Shown: one piece after another, positions 45,287 through 45,435 of the stretch
Layout: every line of letters begins with the position of its first letter
Position numbering within the stretch: the stretch's first letter is position 1
Origin: Oscillospiraceae bacterium
GTDB lineage: Bacteria; Bacillota; Clostridia; Oscillospirales; Oscillospiraceae
Assembly: GCA_015068155.1 (NCBI GenBank)
Contig: SVLC01000009.1
Coordinates: 1 to 45,435, forward strand
DNA: 45,435 nt
Direction: 5' to 3'
Notes under the pieces: model-generated
Database searches by the model: none
What the model was told of the DNA's origin: nothing
The model's input: the letters and a program-made list of their open reading frames with translations, nothing else
Program-made: the position numbers and the translations under genes

Positions 45287-45344
45287 CCGGAAAAACCCGA
45301 GGAGAAGATCTGAAGTAGTCAATAGTTAGTAGACACAAAATTTC
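45287..45344. mobile_element. Presumed terminal region of the IS3-type element
   Basis: A 58-bp non-coding stretch between the SPOCS-LysM gene and the transposase stop. The insertion point and terminal repeat are within it, but the exact boundary is not visible. The insertion leaves the upstream gene intact. Confidence 0.5.
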
Positions 45345-45434
45345 TTATGCCACCAGTTCTGTTCTGTACAGGACTGGTGGTTTTCCATTGAGTTTGCGGA
45401 CTGGTCGCTCGTTGTTGAAATAGTGGATTGCTTG
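45345..45434 (-). CDS. IS3-family transposase, C-terminal end (continues beyond window)
   Basis: The last 29 codons of a transposase run leftward from the window edge: AIHYFNNERPVRKLNGKPP, then VLYRTELVA and TAA. The pattern YxNxERPxRKLxGxxPxxYR is the C-terminus of IS3-type OrfB, just after the DDE catalytic Glu. The element end should lie between this stop and the SPOCS-LysM stop at 45286; the segment TAGTAGACACAAAATTT is a candidate for its terminal region, but no inverted repeat can be confirmed without the other end. Confidence 0.85.
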   Translation of the reverse strand, partial: QAIHYFNNERPVRKLNGKPPVLYRTELVA

Positions 45435-45435
45435 T

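Overview
The window looks like chromosomal DNA of an anaerobic, spore-forming Clostridia species, most likely an uncultured gut member of the Oscillospirales. The evidence is the moderately high GC content, the Firmicutes-type SRP operon (ylxM-ffh-rpsP-khpA-rimM-trmD), strong Shine-Dalgarno sites with near-consensus sigma-A promoters, a spore-coat-type SPOCS/LysM protein, DUF1540 and DUF896 proteins, and dispersed palindromic repeats of a kind I associate with gut Oscillospiraceae. The species cannot be named from the sequence.

Layout. 1-2.3 kb: the 3' end of ftsZ, a first copy of a dispersed repeat, then a methyltransferase-hslO pair. 2.3-2.9 kb: five tRNA genes (Val, Asp, Phe, Gly, Cys) behind a perfect consensus promoter. 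3.1-6.3 kb: a self-regulated YtrA-type regulator/ABC exporter operon, then a small membrane protein and an EEP-family hydrolase. 6.3-11.3 kb (minus): ilvA-ridA, then znuA-znuC-znuB-trmO. 11.3-13.4 kb: small uncharacterised genes and a GNAT acetyltransferase. 13.6-17.3 kb: SRP/ribosome maturation genes. 17.3-20.1 kb: a six-gene unit with a sirtuin, 5-formyl-THF cyclo-ligase, DUF1643, and a 58-aa Cys-rich ORF. 20.2-22.9 kb (minus): two membrane transport proteins. 23.0-25.3 kb (minus): a NifU-like scaffold and GGGtGRT operon that carries two extra orphan copies of the GGGtGRT C-terminus around a small membrane gene. 25.4-31.4 kb: rpe, DUF1540, an HtrA protease, an esterase, and an amino-acid ABC importer. 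31.5-39.9 kb: an acyltransferase with a zinc ribbon, ylmH, two FAD flavoproteins and a CPBP protease, an HTH regulator and DUF1294. 39.9-45.3 kb: a lipoprotein, then an operon of an FHA-SEDS fusion, a transpeptidase, a tiny membrane protein and a SPOCS-LysM protein. The window ends in the 3' end of an IS3-type transposase.

The most unusual points are the FHA-SEDS/PBP/SPOCS-LysM operon (a plausible phospho-signal-controlled wall or spore-envelope module), the NifU-like/GGGtGRT operon with its repeated C-terminal tails, and a MITE-like element (13-bp inverted ends; two 156-bp copies differing at two positions) whose copies abut or supply stop codons of host genes. Functions are inferred from motif recognition; no searches were run.
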